A DNA stretch of 9,032 bases, from positions 1 through 9,032 of the forward strand of contig DASVXQ010000490.1 in NCBI GenBank assembly GCA_036392615.1, given 5' to 3'. This stretch comes from DASVXQ01 sp036392615 (GTDB lineage Bacteria > Actinomycetota > CALGFH01). The translations under genes and the position numbers were made by a program. Below the pieces are notes generated by a model, which worked only from the letters and a program-made list of their open reading frames with translations, searched no databases and had not been told where the DNA came from. Below are positions 1 through 5,652 of the stretch, in pieces (within the stretch, counting starts at the first letter, position 1; every line of letters starts with the position of its first letter).

Positions 1-1126
1 CGCGGGCCCGCTCGGCCCAGCGCTCGACCTCGGCGGCGACCTCCTCGTCCGGGCCGGCGGTGGCCGCCGCCCGGTGCCAGGCGCGCTGGTCCGGGTCGGT
101 GTGCTCGTCGACCGACCGTGCCAGCGCCTCGTGGGCCCGCCGCCGTTCGGCGGCGGAGGCGCCGCGGTAGACCGCGGAGCGGACCAGCGGGTGGCGGAAG
201 GCGACCTGGGTGCCGATCCGCAGGAGCCCGGTCGCGCTCAGCGAGGCGGCCACCTCGGGCCCGATGCCGAGATTGCCGGCTGCGCGCAGCAGCAGGGCGG
301 GGTCGCGGCTCGGCTCGCTGGCCGCCAGCAGCAGCAGCGTCCTGGCGTCGGACGGCAGCCCGGCGACCTCCTGGAGGAAGGCCTCCTCGAGGCGGTCGCC
401 GACCGGCAGGGGCTCGGGCAGCGGCGCGCGGCCCGCCAGCTCGTCGGAGCTGAGCAAGGAGGCGACCTCGACCAGCGCAAGCGGGTTGCCCCCGGTGCCG
501 GCGATCAGGCTGGTCCGGACGTCCTCGTCGAGCGGCTCGCCGATCAGCGAGGACAACAGATCGCCGGCGACGTGCTCGTCGAGGCCGCTGACCCGCCGCT
601 CCGGCAGCCCTTCGAACGGCAGCCGCCGTTCGGTCGGGTCCTGGACCGCGAAGATCATCGCGATGCCCTCCGCGTCGATCCGGCGCGCCACGAACGCCAG
701 CGTGGTCAGCGACGCCCGGTCGAGCCATTGGGCGTCGTCGACCAGCGCGAGCACCGGCCGCTCCTCCGCCACACGGGCGAGCAGGCCGAGCACGGCCAGG
801 CTCGCCAGGAACGGCTCGGGCGCGGCGCCCTCGCGCATGCCGAAGGCGGTGAGCAGCGCGTTGCGCTGCGGGCCCGGCAGGCGCTCGAGCCGCGACAGCA
901 AAGGGGAGCAGAGCTGGTGGACGCCGGCGTAGGGGAACTGCATCTCGGATTCGATGCCGGTGATGCGGATGACCCGCATGTCGCTGGCGGCCAGCACGGC
1001 CTCGTCGAGCAACGTCGTCATGCCGACCCCGGGCTCGCCGCGAAGGACCAGCGCGCCGCTCAGGCCGGTCCGCGCCGCGGCGGCGAGACCGCGGATCGCC
1101 GTCAGCTCCTCATGCCGATCGAGCAT
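1..1126 (-). CDS. LuxR-family (LAL/MalT-like) regulator, N-terminal ATPase module, partial
   Basis: These are the first 375 residues of a large ATP-binding transcriptional regulator; the C-terminal part, where the family carries its LuxR HTH, lies beyond the left edge. The start ATG (1124-1126) gives MLDRHEEL, a typical family opening, with GAGGG 8 nt upstream. Visible in order: a Walker A region at residues 30-38 (GEPGVGMTT), Walker B at 127-136 (ALVDDAQWLD), a GTGGNPLALVE segment at 210-220, and the family block FRHPLVRSAVY at 310-320 followed by RRRAHEALA and the D-P-D-Q-R-A-W-H segment near 344-351. The Walker A lysine is replaced by Met36 (ATG at 1019-1021), so nucleotide use may be altered. 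Full-length relatives are usually about 900 residues. The MEDS gene is divergent, so a shared control region is possible. The family call is secure; the ligand and regulon are unknown. Confidence 0.9.
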   Translation of the reverse strand, partial: MLDRHEELTAIRGLAAAARTGLSGALVLRGEPGVGMTTLLDEAVLAASDMRVIRITGIESEMQFPYAGVHQLCSPLLSRLERLPGPQRNALLTAFGMREGAAPEPFLASLAVLGLLARVAEERPVLALVDDAQWLDRASLTTLAFVARRIDAEGIAMIFAVQDPTERRLPFEGLPERRVSGLDEHVAGDLLSSLIGEPLDEDVRTSLIAGTGGNPLALVEVASLLSSDELAGRAPLPEPLPVGDRLEEAFLQEVAGLPSDARTLLLLAASEPSRDPALLLRAAGNLGIGPEVAASLSATGLLRIGTQVAFRHPLVRSAVYRGASAAERRRAHEALARSVDEHTDPDQRAWHRAAATAGPDEEVAAEVERWAERAR

Positions 1127-1150
1127 CGCGAGTGCCCTCGATAGCGATGG

Positions 1151-1306
1151 TTGGCGCAAGCCTACGCCGAATGGCACATCGCGGCGTACTGGTTGAACCT
1201 CCTCGAGGTCGTGGACGCGACGGCTCCAGCTTGGAGGCGTACGCTCGGGAAGGACGACCTCGCGTGGAGCGCCGCCTTCACGTCGACGAAGGGACCGGTC
1301 AGATGA
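1151..1306 (+). CDS. Possible small ORF (51 codons, TTG start) overlapping the MEDS gene start
   Basis: This frame is open from just after a TAG at 1142-1144 to a TGA at 1304-1306. The TGA overlaps the MEDS ATG at 1303 in an ATGA arrangement, which often marks translational coupling. No ATG or convincing Shine-Dalgarno is present; TTG at 1151 is the earliest usable start. The predicted peptide (starting (M)AQAYAEWHIAAYWLNLLEV) has a protein-like composition with four Trp, a hydrophobic N-terminal helix and mostly G/C third positions. The other plus frames here are Arg-rich or closed. I recognise no family. It could be a true small protein, a leader peptide, or a remnant of a decayed gene. Against it, only 24 bp separate it from the divergent LuxR-type start, leaving little room for a promoter. 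Confidence 0.3.
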   Translation: MAQAYAEWHIAAYWLNLLEVVDATAPAWRRTLGKDDLAWSAAFTSTKGPVR

Positions 1307-2247
1307 CCACGATCGGACCGCCGACCGCGGTGCCGCGACGTCCGGCCCACCGGGCGCTGCTCTACCAGACGCAGGACGACTACGCCGCCATGGTGGTGCC
1401 GTTCCTGTTGGACGGCCTGGAGGCCGGTCAGAGCGTCTGGGTGGCGGCGCCGGTCGCCAACCTCGAGACCCTGCGCGCCGAGCTGGGCGATCCGCCCGGC
1501 CTGTGCCTGGTGGACGCCAGGGACTGGTACCTGCGGCCGGCGCGGACCCTCTGGGCGTACCTCGCCTTCATCGACGGCCAGCTCGCCGAGGGCCGCTCGG
1601 CCGTCCGCCTCACCGGCGAGCTCCACTGGCCGGGCGACGACCAGCGGCTGGCCCGCGAATGGCTGGTCTACGAGTCGGTGCTCGACGGCCTGCTGGCCGG
1701 CATGCCGGTGGAGGTGCTCTGCACCTACAACCAGGACCTGGTGCCCGCGCCGGCCCTCCAGGAGGTGCGCGCGATCCACCAGGGCGCCACGGGTCCCGGA
1801 GCCACGGTCGAGCTGCCGCTGCCGGGTGGGGTCGGGACGGCACGCTTCGAGCCGCTGGACGTGGTCGGCGCGGTGGCCCACGTCGAGGGCCGCGCGCGCC
1901 GCGCCGGGCTGGCCGAGGCCGACGTGCAGCGGCTGGCGGCCGCCGCGGCCGAGGTCCTGTGGGACGCCTCCGAGCGGGGCCCGGGCAGGACCGCGATCTC
2001 GACCTGGGAGGACGGGCGGGACTTCTTCTGCCAGGTCGAGCCGGGCACGGCGCCGGCCGTCGACCCGATGGCGGGCTACCTCGCGCCGGGGCATTCCGCG
2101 GCGGCGGGCTGGGGACTGTGGCTCGCCCGCCAGCGCTCCGACCTGCTGGAGATCGGCGCGCGCTCCGGCGGTCTCGCCGTGCGGCTGCGGGCGCGGCTCA
2201 GCCGCTCGCGCCGGCCGCGTCCGGGCGCTCCTCGACCAGTTCGCTGA
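1303..2247 (+). CDS. MEDS-domain protein with C-terminal HATPase (anti-sigma/sensor kinase-like)
   Basis: The 314-residue protein has an N-terminal MEDS (DcmR-type sensory) domain at about 14-162, with the typical opening HRALLYQTQDDYAAMVVPFL and the block VEVLCTYNQDLVPAPAL near 136-151. A C-terminal RsbW-like HATPase_c_2 domain spans about 180-300, recognised by the G2-like block GWGLWLARQRSDLLEI (269-284). Such actinobacterial proteins are thought to couple a signal to a partner-switching or anti-sigma output in the cytoplasm. The ATP site looks divergent: the N-box (AEVLWDASERG, 216-226) has Asp221 where Asn is expected, and the G1 position has Glu245 instead of Asp. ATG 1303 was chosen because it matches the family N-terminus and has AAGGG 9 nt upstream; the frame opens further upstream, but that stretch is Arg-rich and unlike the family. 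The last 50 bp overlap the convergent PadR gene. Confidence 0.85.
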   Translation: MTTIGPPTAVPRRPAHRALLYQTQDDYAAMVVPFLLDGLEAGQSVWVAAPVANLETLRAELGDPPGLCLVDARDWYLRPARTLWAYLAFIDGQLAEGRSAVRLTGELHWPGDDQRLAREWLVYESVLDGLLAGMPVEVLCTYNQDLVPAPALQEVRAIHQGATGPGATVELPLPGGVGTARFEPLDVVGAVAHVEGRARRAGLAEADVQRLAAAAAEVLWDASERGPGRTAISTWEDGRDFFCQVEPGTAPAVDPMAGYLAPGHSAAAGWGLWLARQRSDLLEIGARSGGLAVRLRARLSRSRRPRPGAPRPVR

Positions 2248-2761
2248 TCCTCGTCCAGGAGCTGGCGAAGGTCAGCTCGGCCTGCTGGAGAAGGTGGGCC
2301 ACCTCGAGCTGCCACGGCCGGTCGCCACGCGTCTCCAGCCGCTCGATCAGCCCGCGGAAGACCTCCAGGCGGCGCCGCTGGGTCTCGAGCTGCGCGCGCG
2401 CCAGCGCAGCGATGTCCGCCTCGGAGGCGAACTGCCCGAAGAACAGCTTGAGCAGTGCCAGGCTGCGGATCTGGGGCGCCTCGCCGGTGGGCTCGGCGAG
2501 CCACGAGGCCAGCGCGGCGCGGCCGGCGTCGGTGATCCGGTAGCTGCGGCGGCGCCGCCCGCCGGACTCACGTTCCTCGGCGAGCAGGCGCATGCGCGCC
2601 AGCCGGTCGGTCTCGGCGTAGATCTGGCTGTGGGGGAAGGCCCAGAACTGCGCGATCCCGCGAGCGACCGCCGCCTTGAGGGCGTACGGCGTCGAGGGGC
2701 CGTCGCGCGCCACCAGGCCGAGCACCACGTAGGACACGGGGGAGAGCTCCGGTCTTGACAT
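2198..2761 (-). CDS. PadR-family transcriptional regulator
   Basis: A 187-residue protein of typical length for PadR regulators with a C-terminal effector domain. Residues 6-85 form the winged helix: LSPVSYVVLGLVARDGPSTP, then the hallmark PHSQIYAETDRLARMRLL (43-60) and a basic wing GGRRRRSYRITDAGRAAL (67-84). Residues about 95-178 form the helical Vir_act_alpha_C-like dimerisation domain (LLKLFFGQF at 103-111). Family members act as dimeric repressors released by small molecules, classically phenolic acids. ATG 2761 fits the family N-terminus, but its GGAG is only 1 nt upstream, so a leaderless-like or alternative GTG start at residue 9 is possible. The gene is divergent from the PaaK-like ligase across 65 bp containing a dyad, so it most likely controls the ligase and itself. 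Its 3' end overlaps the convergent MEDS gene by 50 bp. Its effector is unknown. Confidence 0.92.
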   Translation of the reverse strand: MSRPELSPVSYVVLGLVARDGPSTPYALKAAVARGIAQFWAFPHSQIYAETDRLARMRLLAEERESGGRRRRSYRITDAGRAALASWLAEPTGEAPQIRSLALLKLFFGQFASEADIAALARAQLETQRRRLEVFRGLIERLETRGDRPWQLEVAHLLQQAELTFASSWTRISELVEERPDAAGASG

Positions 2762-2783
2762 ACTCCGGAGGATACCATACGGT
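2755..2783 (+). promoter_or_regulatory. Candidate sigma-70-type promoter of the ligase gene
   Basis: A perfect -35 TTGACA (2755-2760) is followed after 17 bp by TACGGT (2778-2783), which fits the TAnnnT pattern of actinobacterial -10 boxes. Transcription would begin near 2790, some 37 nt before the ligase ATG. The -35 box overlaps the PadR start codon on the other strand, so the two genes cannot be transcribed fully independently. On the minus strand TATGGT (2774-2779) could serve as the PadR -10, but it lies only 12 nt from the PadR ATG and lacks a good -35. Confidence 0.5.
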
Positions 2784-2787
2784 TCGC

Positions 2788-2806
2788 ATCATCCGTTTCG
2801 GATCAT
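2788..2806. promoter_or_regulatory. Inverted repeat, candidate PadR operator
   Basis: ATCATCCG-TTT-CGGATCAT is a near-perfect dyad: 7 of 8 arm positions pair, and the inner 5-bp arms ATCCG/CGGAT are perfect. It overlaps the predicted ligase transcription start and the upstream part of the PadR promoter, a natural place for a repressor serving both directions. A second short palindrome, CTCCGGAG (2763-2770), lies between the ligase -35 and -10 boxes. PadR proteins commonly bind dyads in divergent intergenic regions; the assignment here is inferred from position only. Confidence 0.45.
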
Positions 2807-2826
2807 CTCCCTGGGAGCTGGCCGTC

Positions 2827-4194
2827 ATGGAGCACGAGGAGCTTCGACAGCGACACCTGGCCCGCCTGCCGGACCTCATGCGGGACCACCTCGATCGGCT
2901 GCGCTGGCCGGCGGAGCGCCTGCGGCTGGAGCGGCGCGACCGGCTCCGCGACCTGCTGCGGGTCGCCAAGACGTCCTCGTCCTGGCATCGCGAGCGCCTG
3001 CACGGCATCGATCCCGACGGCTTCGAGGAGCGGGACCTGGAGGCCATCCCGCCGATGACCAAGGACGACCTGATGGCCAACTGGGACGCGGTGGTCAGCG
3101 ACCCGCGCCTCACACTGGACCTGGCCGAGCGGCACATCGCCGGGCTCACCTCGGACGCCTACCTGCTCGACGAGTTCCACGCGGTCGCCTCCGGCGGGTC
3201 CACCGGCCGCCGCGGGGTGTTCGTCTTCGGATGGGAGGCGTGGGCGGTCGCCTACGCCGGCTTCATGCGGCCGGCGCTGTGGGACCGGATGGTCACCCCG
3301 GAGCTGGCCGAGCGGCCGAACACCGTCGGGCTGATCGCGGCGGACAACGCCGCCCACATGACCAGCTCGCTGGCGCAGACCTTCGCCAACCCGGCCACGC
3401 GGGTGGAGCGCTTCCCGGTGACCCAGCGGCTCGAACGGATCGTGGCCGGGCTCAACGACCTCCAGCCGCTGGTGCTGTTCGGCTACCCGTCGGCGCTGGT
3501 CATGCTGGCCGTCGAGGCCCGCGCCGGCCACCTGCGGATCGCCCCGGAGCGGGTCATCGCCAGCAGCGAGCCGCTGCTGCCGCACGTCCGCGCCGCGGTC
3601 GAGCAGGCCTTCGGCGCGCCGGTCGCCAACATGTACGGCACTTCCGAGGCCGGGCCGATGGCGGTCGGCTGCTGGCGCGGCCCGGGCATGCACCTGTGCG
3701 ACGACCTGGTGATCGTCGAGCCGGTCGACCGGGCCGGCCGCCCGGTGCCGGCCGGCACCCCCTCCGACAAGGTCTACGTCACCGCCGTCTCCAACCCCAC
3801 CCTGCCGCTGCTGCGCTTCGAGCTCAGCGACCAGGTGACCCTCCTCGACCAGCGCTGCCCCTGCGGGTCGGAGCACCGCCTGATCGCCGACGTCGCCGGC
3901 CGGCACGAGGATGCCTTCGGCTACCCGGGCGGCGCGGTGGTGCATCCCCACGTCTTCGCCAGCGTGCTGGTCCGCGAGCCGGCGGTGGTCGAGTACCAGG
4001 TCCGCCAGACCCCGGCCGGCGCCGAGGTGCTGGTGGTCGGCGGCCTGGCCGACCCGGCGCGGACCCGGCGGGCGCTCGCCGGCGAGCTCGCCCGGCTCGG
4101 CGTGCGCAGCCCCGACGTCCGCGTCCACCAGGTCGACCAGCTGCGGCGGCAGGCGACCGGCAAGGTCCGCCGCTACGTCCCCCTCGCCGGCTGA
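2827..4194 (+). CDS. Phenylacetate-CoA ligase-like (PaaK/CapK family) adenylate-forming enzyme
   Basis: The 455-residue protein belongs to the COG1541 branch of the ANL superfamily, which activates carboxylic acids as acyl-adenylates and usually passes them to CoA. Visible motifs: phosphate-binding loop ASGGSTGRRG (121-130), substrate/AMP motif NMYGTSEAGP (268-277), a hinge-region RFELSD (330-335, where PaaK enzymes have a T-R-D or T-G-D type sequence), the family CPCGSEHRL (344-352), and C-terminal Lys446 in TGKVRR, the position of the lysine that helps adenylation. There are no membrane segments, so it is probably cytosolic. ATG 2827 has GGGAG 9 nt upstream; an in-frame ATG at 2755 would lie inside the PadR start and promoter and was rejected. 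The divergent PadR suggests induction by an aromatic or other small acid. No phenylacetate catabolic genes are present, so the substrate cannot be named. Confidence 0.87.
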   Translation: MEHEELRQRHLARLPDLMRDHLDRLRWPAERLRLERRDRLRDLLRVAKTSSSWHRERLHGIDPDGFEERDLEAIPPMTKDDLMANWDAVVSDPRLTLDLAERHIAGLTSDAYLLDEFHAVASGGSTGRRGVFVFGWEAWAVAYAGFMRPALWDRMVTPELAERPNTVGLIAADNAAHMTSSLAQTFANPATRVERFPVTQRLERIVAGLNDLQPLVLFGYPSALVMLAVEARAGHLRIAPERVIASSEPLLPHVRAAVEQAFGAPVANMYGTSEAGPMAVGCWRGPGMHLCDDLVIVEPVDRAGRPVPAGTPSDKVYVTAVSNPTLPLLRFELSDQVTLLDQRCPCGSEHRLIADVAGRHEDAFGYPGGAVVHPHVFASVLVREPAVVEYQVRQTPAGAEVLVVGGLADPARTRRALAGELARLGVRSPDVRVHQVDQLRRQATGKVRRYVPLAG

Positions 4195-4215
4195 CCGGCC
4201 GCGAGGCCCAACGCC

Positions 4216-4246
4216 GCGGGCGGCGCCCGCGGAGGGCGCCGCCCGC
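4216..4246 (+). terminator. Strong GC hairpin downstream of the ligase gene
   Basis: A 13-bp perfect stem (4216-4228 with 4234-4246) closes a 5-nt loop GCGGA, starting 21 nt after the ligase stop codon. It lacks a T tract, which is common for actinobacterial terminators. It is the strongest hairpin in the convergent spacer. Confidence 0.6.
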
Positions 4247-4295
4247 CAGGGAAGTCCGGCAAGTGCGAGAAGCTCGGCCGCCCGAACCTAGGCGC

Positions 4296-4379
4296 CCCGG
4301 CTGAACGCCGGGCAATCAGCGGGGAAATGGAGACCGGCGCCGAATCGGGCGTTGCGTGCACGCTCGGCGGCGCGCCGCC
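4296..4379. repeat. Cluster of short palindromes in the ligase/Mop convergent spacer
   Basis: After the ligase hairpin, the spacer holds a 6-bp stem with a 5-nt loop (4296-4312), a perfect 10-bp palindrome GCGTGCACGC (4354-4363) and a perfect 14-bp palindrome GGCGGCGCGCCGCC (4366-4379). No protein-like frame is evident in 4247-4422. GC-only palindromes arise easily in such DNA, so individual elements carry little weight. Confidence 0.4.
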
Positions 4380-4382
4380 AGA

Positions 4383-4401
4383 CCGGCGGTCAGCCCGCCG
4401 G
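4383..4401 (-). terminator. Candidate terminator of the Mop gene
   Basis: CCGGCGG and CCGCCGG form a 7-bp perfect stem with a 5-nt loop, starting 21 nt past the Mop stop codon on the minus strand. There is no T tract. It could end the EamA-Mop transcript, and the strong hairpin at 4216-4246 could also act from this side. Confidence 0.4.
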
Positions 4402-4422
4402 GCGCCCCACCGGATGTCCCGG

Positions 4423-4635
4423 TCAGGCGTCGTCGACGCCGAGCAGGACCTCGGTCGCCTTGATGAACACGGTGACCGACTGGCCCTCGCGCAGGCCGAG
4501 CCCCTCGGCCGAAGCCCTGGTGATCGCGGAGACGATCTCCTGCCCGTTGACGTCGACGGTGACCTCTGCCATGACCGTGCCGAGCTCGACGTTGCGGACG
4601 GTGCCGGTGAGCTGGTTCCGGGCGCTGAGCCTCAT
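4423..4635 (-). CDS. Stand-alone Mop/TOBE domain protein, molybdate-binding (molbindin-like)
   Basis: A 70-residue protein consisting of one Mop domain. It begins MRLSARNQLTGTVRNVELG, continues through AEVTVDVNGQEIVSAITRAS (29-48), and ends with the diagnostic LGLREGQSVTVFIKATEVLL (51-70 region). Single-domain Mop proteins assemble into oligomers that bind molybdate or tungstate at subunit interfaces and are thought to store or buffer the oxyanion in the cytoplasm. ATG 4635 has an excellent GGGAGG 4 nt upstream and matches the family start; an in-frame ATG at 4713 would overlap the EamA coding end and adds a non-family N-terminus. It lies 61 bp downstream of the EamA gene on the same strand and may be cotranscribed. 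No modABC, modE or molybdoenzyme gene is visible, so its partner is elsewhere. Confidence 0.88.
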   Translation of the reverse strand: MRLSARNQLTGTVRNVELGTVMAEVTVDVNGQEIVSAITRASAEGLGLREGQSVTVFIKATEVLLGVDDA

Positions 4636-4696
4636 GCGGCCTCCCTCAGGGAGCGGACGTGGCGGATCATCGAAGGCTATCGTCCGCCGAGGGTAC

Positions 4697-5584
4697 CTAT
4701 TTCCCGCGCTCACGGTGGAGGGTGACGCCAGCGATGACCAGGGCCACGCCGGCGACCTCGCCGAGGGTGGGGATCTGGGTCAGCACGAGCACGCCGACGA
4801 CCGTGGCGGTCGCGGGCAGCAGCGAGACCATCAGCGCGTAGCTGGCCCGCGCGAGCCGCGCCATGGCGAGCTGGTCGGAGACGTAGGGGATCACCGAGGA
4901 GCACACGCCCACCCCGACGCCGGCGGCCAGCAGGGCGGGACGGGCGAGCGCCGGCAGCGCGTCGTGGAAGCCGATCGGCAGCGCGGCCACGGCAGCCGCC
5001 AGCATCGAGATGGCCAGCCCGTCGATACCGCGCACCCGCTCGCTGCGCGCCACCCGGTGCCCCAGCACGATGTAGAGCGCGAACAGCAGCGCGTTGGCGG
5101 CGGCGAGCGCGAAGCCGAGCGGCTCGGCCACCAGGCGCACGTCGGTCAGCAGGTAGACGCCGCCGACCGCCAGCAGCAGCGCCAGCAAGTTGCGGCCGGT
5201 CCGCGCCGCCAGCGCGATCACCGGCAGGAACTCGATCGCCGCCACGGTGCCCAGCGGGAGCCGGTCGATCGCCAGGTAGAAGCAGCTGTTCATCGCCGCC
5301 AGCACGGCGCCCCAGCCGAGCAGCAGCCGGCGCGTCCGCCGGTCGAGCCCGCGCCAGCGACGCCAGGGGCGCCGCCACAGCGCGAAGACCGCCGCCGCCG
5401 AGGCGATCCGCAGCCAGGCGACGCCGAGCGGGTCCACGCGCGCGAACAGCAGCACCGCGAACGCCGGCCCGAGGTAGTGGAACACCGCGCTGACCACGAA
5501 GTAGGCGTGCGGTGGCAGCCGCTCGGACCAGGCGCGCGGAGGCGCCGGCCGCGGCTGGAGCCCTGGGGGAGCTGAGCCAGTCAT
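4697..5584 (-). CDS. EamA/RhtA-type drug/metabolite transporter (DMT superfamily exporter)
   Basis: A 295-residue inner-membrane protein with two EamA-type halves and about ten predicted hydrophobic segments, starting near residue 25 (HAYFVVSAVFHYLGPAFAVL). The first half has the RhtA-like block DPLGVAWLRIASAAAVFALW and the second the block LLPATATVVGVLVLTQIPTL; it ends in a short basic tail HRERGK. RhtA-like members export amino acids such as threonine and homoserine. ATG 5584 is preferred because AGAGG (5592-5596) sits 7 nt upstream; in-frame ATGs at 5590 and 5626 have poorer or no ribosome-binding spacing. The gene is divergent from an Lrp/AsnC regulator, an arrangement seen for amino-acid exporters, so control by that regulator is likely. 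Mop follows on the same strand. The exported substrate is not known. Confidence 0.88.
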   Translation of the reverse strand: MTGSAPPGLQPRPAPPRAWSERLPPHAYFVVSAVFHYLGPAFAVLLFARVDPLGVAWLRIASAAAVFALWRRPWRRWRGLDRRTRRLLLGWGAVLAAMNSCFYLAIDRLPLGTVAAIEFLPVIALAARTGRNLLALLLAVGGVYLLTDVRLVAEPLGFALAAANALLFALYIVLGHRVARSERVRGIDGLAISMLAAAVAALPIGFHDALPALARPALLAAGVGVGVCSSVIPYVSDQLAMARLARASYALMVSLLPATATVVGVLVLTQIPTLGEVAGVALVIAGVTLHRERGK

Positions 5585-5605
5585 TTGCATGCCTCTATGA
5601 TCCAA
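5585..5605. promoter_or_regulatory. Candidate Lrp-type operator with a -10 box between exporter and Lrp gene
   Basis: A 21-bp imperfect dyad has outer arms TTGCAT and ATCCAA, with 5 of 6 arm positions pairing; the centre is poorly symmetric. It sits directly before the exporter ATG and contains TATGAT (5596-5601), a near-consensus -10 for the Lrp gene on the plus strand, though I see no good -35. Lrp/AsnC proteins typically bind weak palindromes in such divergent spacers. The assignment is positional. Confidence 0.3.
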
Positions 5606-5652
5606 GGGGGAACGCGGGAGGGCCATGCTCGATCGAAGGTAGAGGTGCCAAT

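Noticed and set aside
74..1144. A long open plus-strand frame (356 codons) opposite the LuxR-type gene
   Set aside because: Its product is Arg/Gln/Gly-rich with no family pattern, whereas the minus strand encodes clear Walker B and LAL-type motifs. It is a GC-rich antisense shadow.
1132..1302. In-frame N-terminal extension of the MEDS protein
   Set aside because: The added 57 residues are Arg-rich and unlike the family; ATG 1303 gives the usual MEDS start with AAGGG 9 nt upstream.
1127..1302. Promoter in the LuxR/MEDS spacer, for example TTGAAC at 1193-1198
   Set aside because: No acceptable -10 box lies 16-18 bp downstream, so I do not call a promoter there.
2755..2826. N-terminal extension of the ligase from an ATG at 2755
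   Set aside because: It would place translation across the PadR start and the predicted promoter. ATG 2827 has a good ribosome-binding site and a family-like N-terminus.
2803..4128. A 441-codon minus-strand open frame opposite the ligase gene
   Set aside because: It has His/Gly/Arg-rich composition without motifs; the plus-strand ligase explains the region.
4636..4713. N-terminal extension of the Mop protein from an ATG at 4713
   Set aside because: The extra 26 residues are not part of the Mop fold and overlap the exporter's coding end; ATG 4635 has GGGAGG at proper spacing.
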